A DNA stretch of 64,000 nt from Iris pallida (taxonomy: Eukaryota; Streptophyta; Magnoliopsida; Asparagales; Iridaceae), in assembly GCA_029216955.1 (NCBI GenBank), contig JANAVB010029819.1, forward strand, positions 32,859,652 through 32,923,651. The letters run 5' to 3'. The position numbers and the translations under genes were made by a program. Each line of letters begins with the position of its first letter. The first letter of the stretch is position 1. The notes below the pieces were generated by a model. It worked only from the letters and a program-made list of their open reading frames with translations, did no database searches and was not told where the DNA came from. Shown here one piece after another: positions 59,913-64,000 of this stretch.

Positions 59913-61865
59913 GGATAGAGTGACAGTGGCATGAGTGTCAATGTGGACTAGTGTATGTGTGTGTATACAATGTGTGTGTATTTTAGTTTCCAGGTTAGAG
60001 TATAACAGTGGTGTATATGTGTGTGTGTATAATCTCAGGTTTGTACAACAGTAAGTAGGTTTCAGATTTCGTGAATATATGTGTGTGTATGTATTCAGTC
60101 TACAACACAGGTTTTAGTGAATATATGTGTGTGTGTGTATCAGTTTATATCACAGGTTAGAGTCTAATAGTGGTGTATATGTGTATTTGTGTATATTCAT
60201 AGATGGGAGAGTGTGTCGTATGTGTGTGGTAGTAGTAGGGTGTCAAATTTCAAAATTTCAGTGTCACACAGGCTCGAAAAATACCAATCGAACAAACCAA
60301 TCATCACACGTGAATCCAAACATGCAAACCTTCATCTTAGACATAATAATTTGTTCTAACATTATTAATTTAGCATCTAACTTCAGTTTAAAACATAATT
60401 TAAATCTCAGGAACTAATTAACAGAACATGGTATCAGACAGTTGGAGGAACACCAATTTGATTCAAATTTAACATAAATCATCAATTAAATGGTTGGTAA
60501 CCAATTGTACACATGTGTAAGTGTCATACATGTCTATTAGTGTCCACAAAATCAAGATACGACGTGTCCACACCCTCTCGAACACGTACAGACATGCACA
60601 GTCTCGTGCACGCATGTGTGTGAATCCAGGACACGACATACAACACGATACCATTCGTGCACGTGTCCACGTGTTCGCCTAGGGTAGGGCTACATGTCTA
60701 GGAGCCTGACACATTATTACGACGTGTCATGTCGCGATACCAAGGCCGTATCAGAGCCCGATACAGGCTGTGAACGTATAGTACAAATCCCATGCGAGCT
60801 CGATTTTGTACAAAATACTCGAGGAATTTGCCTCGTACTTCGTGCACGAGATTTCAGTCAATGCCCCTTTGTGTCCAAGAAAAATTAGACCTAATCGTGT
60901 CGTGTCCAATGCACATAACACGTCGAGCACAGGACACTGCTCGAGTGTGCAGCGAGCGTGTTCGTACCCATTTTGGACACGGATACGACTCAAAATTGAC
61001 TCAATCCATAGGGAAAACAATATACACATATAAATCAACAATTCCATTCAAATACTTTTCAAAAAACATAAAATTATTTACTGTGGATTTCATCAAACAC
61101 CTAGGTACATACACTGATATGTGTCCGATACGGACACAAAAACGGCACAAAATCCTACCAAATTTCACCTACAGCTAGGGGACTCCTAGATCTATGCAAC
61201 TATGTAAAGAAATCAAGGAAATTAAGTGGTTTGGATAGTTTACCTATTGAGTGTCAAACTCAAGAAAAAGCTCCAAAAAAGAGAATCCTTTTTGCAACAC
61301 AAAAGCCCCAAATTGTTTAAAAGCTGAGATTTCACATCATGAACAGAAAATAGACATGGTTTAGATCCTATTGCAAAAGACTAGGGCTAAAAAGGAAAAG
61401 AATTGAATAAAATAGGAAGGATTAAAGAATGGACAAACCTTGCTCTTGCCAAAAATGGATGTAGAGTAAAAAGAGGCAAGAAAGGAATAAGAGACATTAA
61501 ATAGAGGGGGGGATCCCTAGGGGGCCGACCAAGAATGGAAGAATTAGGGTTAGGGTTGATGACTAATGGGCTTTGGGCCAAGTGCCATGATAAATGGGTC
61601 AATATCTAAGTCAAAAACCCATGCACCTAAAACACTTAACCTCTCCATGAAACTTGGTTCAACATAAGTCAACTTGGGTCGAATTAAGTTAACTAGGGTC
61701 CCACCATGCTAACCAAGTCTCCATAGTCAAAGTCAACATCTAGGTTACTCTCCAAGGTCTCAACTAGCAAAGGTCAAAAATAACAACCATCACTCCAACA
61801 ATTCAAAATAGATCCAAAATTTTAAAATGACCAAGATACCCTCAAGCTAAAATGTGGTAGTGACA
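58299..61865 (-). repeat. Y_B 3' LTR, 3567 bp
   Basis: The + strand runs TGTCATGACCCGCACCCTAG...GTGGTAGTGACA. The content parallels Z: GTACATGA repeats (about 59090-59230), a W-box array (59521-59600), TA/TG microsatellites (about 59870-60200) and a GACACG block (about 60490-60960). CTAGG at 58382-58386 marks the spot where X entered the Y_A copy. It contains no gene. Confidence 0.92.
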
Positions 61866-61902
61866 AATCTACCCTCCTTAAAAAAATTTCATCCTCAAAA
61901 TT
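61866..61902 (-). other. Y_B terminal palindrome and polypurine tract
   Basis: The - strand reads AATTTTGAGGATGAAATT, with both CpGs of the consensus changed to TG/CA, then AAGGAGGGTAGATT and the LTR start. Confidence 0.75.
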
Positions 61903-61945
61903 GAAAGGCGAAACTAAACTGATGAGAAGGATAGACAATCATACC

Positions 61946-62395
61946 TCAGGGTCCAAATAGATACGAGTATCGCTCGCGCATCTCATCCTCCCGCTCCCAG
62001 GTAAACTCTCTTGGATAATAATGCCTCCATGCGACGCGAACCAATGGTATCACCTGGTTTCTCAGTACCTTCTCTCGATGATCCAGAATCTCTACCGGCT
62101 GCTCTAGATAACTGAGAGTAGGCTGCACCTCAATCTCCGAATGGTCGAGTACATGGCTAGGATTAGCCATATACCATCTAAACTGTGATACGTGGAATAT
62201 GTTGTGGACACCCACTAGTACAGGTGAAAGTCTAGCCTGTATACCACGTCACCGACTCTCCCGCTGATCACGAAAGGTTCGATGAAGCACGAGCTAAGCT
62301 TCCTACCTCCACTAAAACGTATGGTACCATAAGTCGGAGATATCCTTAGAAAAACTAGGTCTCCGACCTAAACACAAACAAGGTCTCAAGTTACA
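61946..62395 (-). pseudogene. Y_B integrase tail with chromodomain-like end
   Basis: An 89-residue frame (61946-62215) reads HNIFHVSQFRWY, DHREKVLRNQVIPLVRVAWR and then FTWEREDEMRERYSYLFGP, ending in a stop. The IPLVRV...TWEREDEMR pattern is the C-terminal chromodomain-type module of plant chromoviruses, thought to target integration to heterochromatin. The first aromatic cage residues are not all clear. Between 62216 and 62395 the SH3-like part is frameshifted (FLRISPT-like near 62345). Confidence 0.82.
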
Positions 62396-62399
62396 AAAT

Positions 62400-63276
62400 A
62401 ATCAAACATGATCAAACAAAACACAGACAAACAACCTACTTCTAATTCTATCTCTATGTTGTACCTCAAACTACAAAGGCCTCCGATGGCTATCGGCCCA
62501 ATACCGATACCTTTTATGCACCACGTGAAGTCTGTCTCTGATGAGCTTCACCTTCTCGACTGCGTCAATAACCATCTCATGTCCCAATAAAGCTCACTCT
62601 CCAACATCATCCCAAAATAGGGTGTACGACATCTACGCCCGTACAGTGCCTCGAAGGGTGACATCTCAATGCTGGCCTCAAAACTGCTATTGTAAGCAAA
62701 CTCCACCAAGTGCAGGTGATCCACCCAGGATCCTCTGAAATCTAAGATGCACGTCCGCAGCATGTTCTCGTGCGTCTAAATAGTCATCTCTGACTGTCCG
62801 TCCATCTGAGGGTGGTATGCAGTACTAAACTTGAGTTGAGTGCCCAAACTAGTCTACAGACTCGGCCAAAAATAGAAAGTGAAGCGACTATCCCGATCTG
62901 AGATGATGCTGACCAAAACTCTATGAATCCTGACAATCTGCCGTATATACTTCTCTGCTAGCCTCTCAGTAGACGTATCCACTTTAAATGGCAAAAAGTA
63001 GGCTGATTTGGTCAACCTGTCTACGATGACCCAAATCGCATCTTTTTCTCCTGGTGTACGCGACAATCCAGAAACAAAATCTATTGTGATGTGCTCCTAC
63101 TTCTACTCTGGAATAGGCAATGGCTACAACAAACCTGCTGGCCTCTGCCCCTTTGCCTTGACCTGCTGACAGACCAAACATCTGGCTACGAAGTGAGCTA
63201 CCTCCCGCTTCATCCCATACTACCAGACGTGCTTTCTCATATCCCTATACATCTTGTTGGCACCTGGATGTATAGA
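62400..63276 (-). pseudogene. Y_B integrase core and zinc domain
   Basis: H2C2 domain (HRSQYSIHPGANKMYRD to CLVCQQ, about 63165-63290). Core: [28 protein letters not shown], then DGQSEMTI with a TAG in place of the Gln codon (62776-62778), and SPFEALYGRRCRTP (about 62630). Another TAG at 62854-62856 replaces a CAG that Z keeps. It retains Trp and Gln codons that are stops in Z, so the two copies decayed independently. Confidence 0.88.
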
Positions 63277-64000
63277 GTACTGAGATCGGTGGGCCTCCTG
63301 CATAACATGCTCCCTGAGCTCTCTACTCGGCACATACAGCCTGGAATCGTGCCTCAAAGTGCCATCCTCTGAAAAAGTAAACTCATCATCCACTAGCCCT
63401 GTTCAAACCTGCTCTCGGATACACCGCAGAGCAACATCCTCGAATTATATTGACTTGATCCTCTCCACCAAGTCTGACTGAATCTGAAGGCCCCATATCT
63501 GCATCTGGACTCCTGACACAATCACCTCAATCTCCAGGCTCTCCAAATCAGCTAGCAAGTGACGATCCATAGTCAAACACATGGCTGTCGGATACCTACT
63601 CAAGGTATCGGCAACCATGTTAGCCTTTCCTTGGTGATAATACAGTAAAATGTCGAAGTCCTTATCAACTCCAACCACCTGCGCTGCCTCATGTTAAGCT
63701 CCTTCTGGGTAAACATACTTAAAGCTCTTATAATATGTAAAGATCTCCACCCGCTCTCCGTAAAAGTAGTGTTTCTACAACTACAAAGCAAATATAACTG
63801 CTGCCAACTTCAAGTCGTAGGTAGGGTTGTTCTTCTCATAGGAACATAACTGCCTGGAAGCATAGGCAATCACCTTCCCATGCTACTGCAAGACACAACC
63901 CAAACCCTTCTCCGAGCGTCACTGTAGATAGTGAACAACACCATGAACTTGTCCAAGTATTGGTGGAACACCGTGTTCATCAAGTCCATGAATACTGTCG
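63277..64000 (-). pseudogene. Y_B RT-RNase H with internal deletion
   Basis: RNase H blocks are recognisable (YSDA near 63925, [17 protein letters not shown] about 63690, DILLYYHQGKANMVADTLSRYP about 63620), with small frameshifts at about 63660 and 63770. At about 63935-63950 the frame jumps from the RT stretch VFHQYLDKF straight to IYSDA. Compared with Z, ~430 bp that encode the catalytic FIDD box and the RT thumb/connection are missing. The RT part continues past the window end. Confidence 0.85.

Larger units (their letters stand above)
58299..64000 (-). mobile_element. Y_B: Gypsy chromovirus-like element, cut by window end
   Basis: 3' LTR 58299-61865, then the purine tract and pol read leftwards from 64000. 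The LTR belongs to the same family as Y_A, and the pol is close to that of Z. The left flank TTATC lies in the LINE. The 5' half (RT, protease, gag, 5' LTR) is beyond the window. Multiple stops and a deletion make it non-autonomous. Confidence 0.92.

Overview
The window is repeat-dense plant nuclear DNA. I find no host gene, tRNA, rRNA or CRISPR array. Almost every base belongs to nested retrotransposons: Ty3/Gypsy elements with chromovirus-type pol and very long LTRs (about 2.7 to 4.3 kb), Ty1/Copia elements, and one L1-type LINE. Long LTRs, non-coding large derivatives (LARDs) and deep nesting suggest a flowering plant with a large genome. The Tekay/Del-like pol fits a monocot but does not prove it. 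I cannot name the species.

Layout, left to right. (1) LARD1, + strand, 1-11021: a non-coding element with a 4278-bp 3' LTR (its 5' LTR starts before the window), inserted in the 5' LTR of element X. (2) Element X, + strand: 5' LTR remainder 11022-13037, non-coding interior 13038-16627, 3' LTR 16628-17714 plus 30514-32138. (3) Element Z, - strand, 17715-30508: a complete Gypsy element with two LTRs and a decayed gag-pol, inserted in the 3' LTR of X with target duplication GATTT. (4) Y_A, 32139-35614: the LTR of a - strand Gypsy element into which X inserted. (5) LINE reverse transcriptase segment, - strand, 35615-37206. (6) Element W, - strand, 37207-47712: non-coding, its 5' LTR carrying a solo Copia LTR (44184-45580, target duplication ATGTA) and then truncated. 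(7) Copia A (-, 47713-50424) joined head to head with Copia B (+, 50425-55827); B has an extra ORF after RNase H. (8) 55828-57254: unrecognised coding-like sequence, a decayed Copia RT piece, a degenerate short repeat and a TG/TA microsatellite. (9) LINE C-terminal segment, - strand, 57255-58298. (10) Y_B, - strand, 58299 to the window end: full LTR and a decayed pol.

The non-coding elements (LARD1, X, W) and the coding ones (Z, Y) share cis signals: related LTR ends, a stem-loop leader just inside the 5' LTR (seen in LARD1, X, W, Z), and a palindrome plus polypurine tract just before the 3' LTR (seen in all five). This suggests the non-coding families were copied by proteins of relatives like Z and Y. 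The two LINE pieces meet exactly at the 5-bp target duplication of Y, but in an order one insertion cannot give. That points to a large tandem duplication or an assembly problem.

Limits: boundaries come from reading LTR ends, target duplications and repeat-to-repeat comparison by eye. Percent identities were not computed, and no database was searched.
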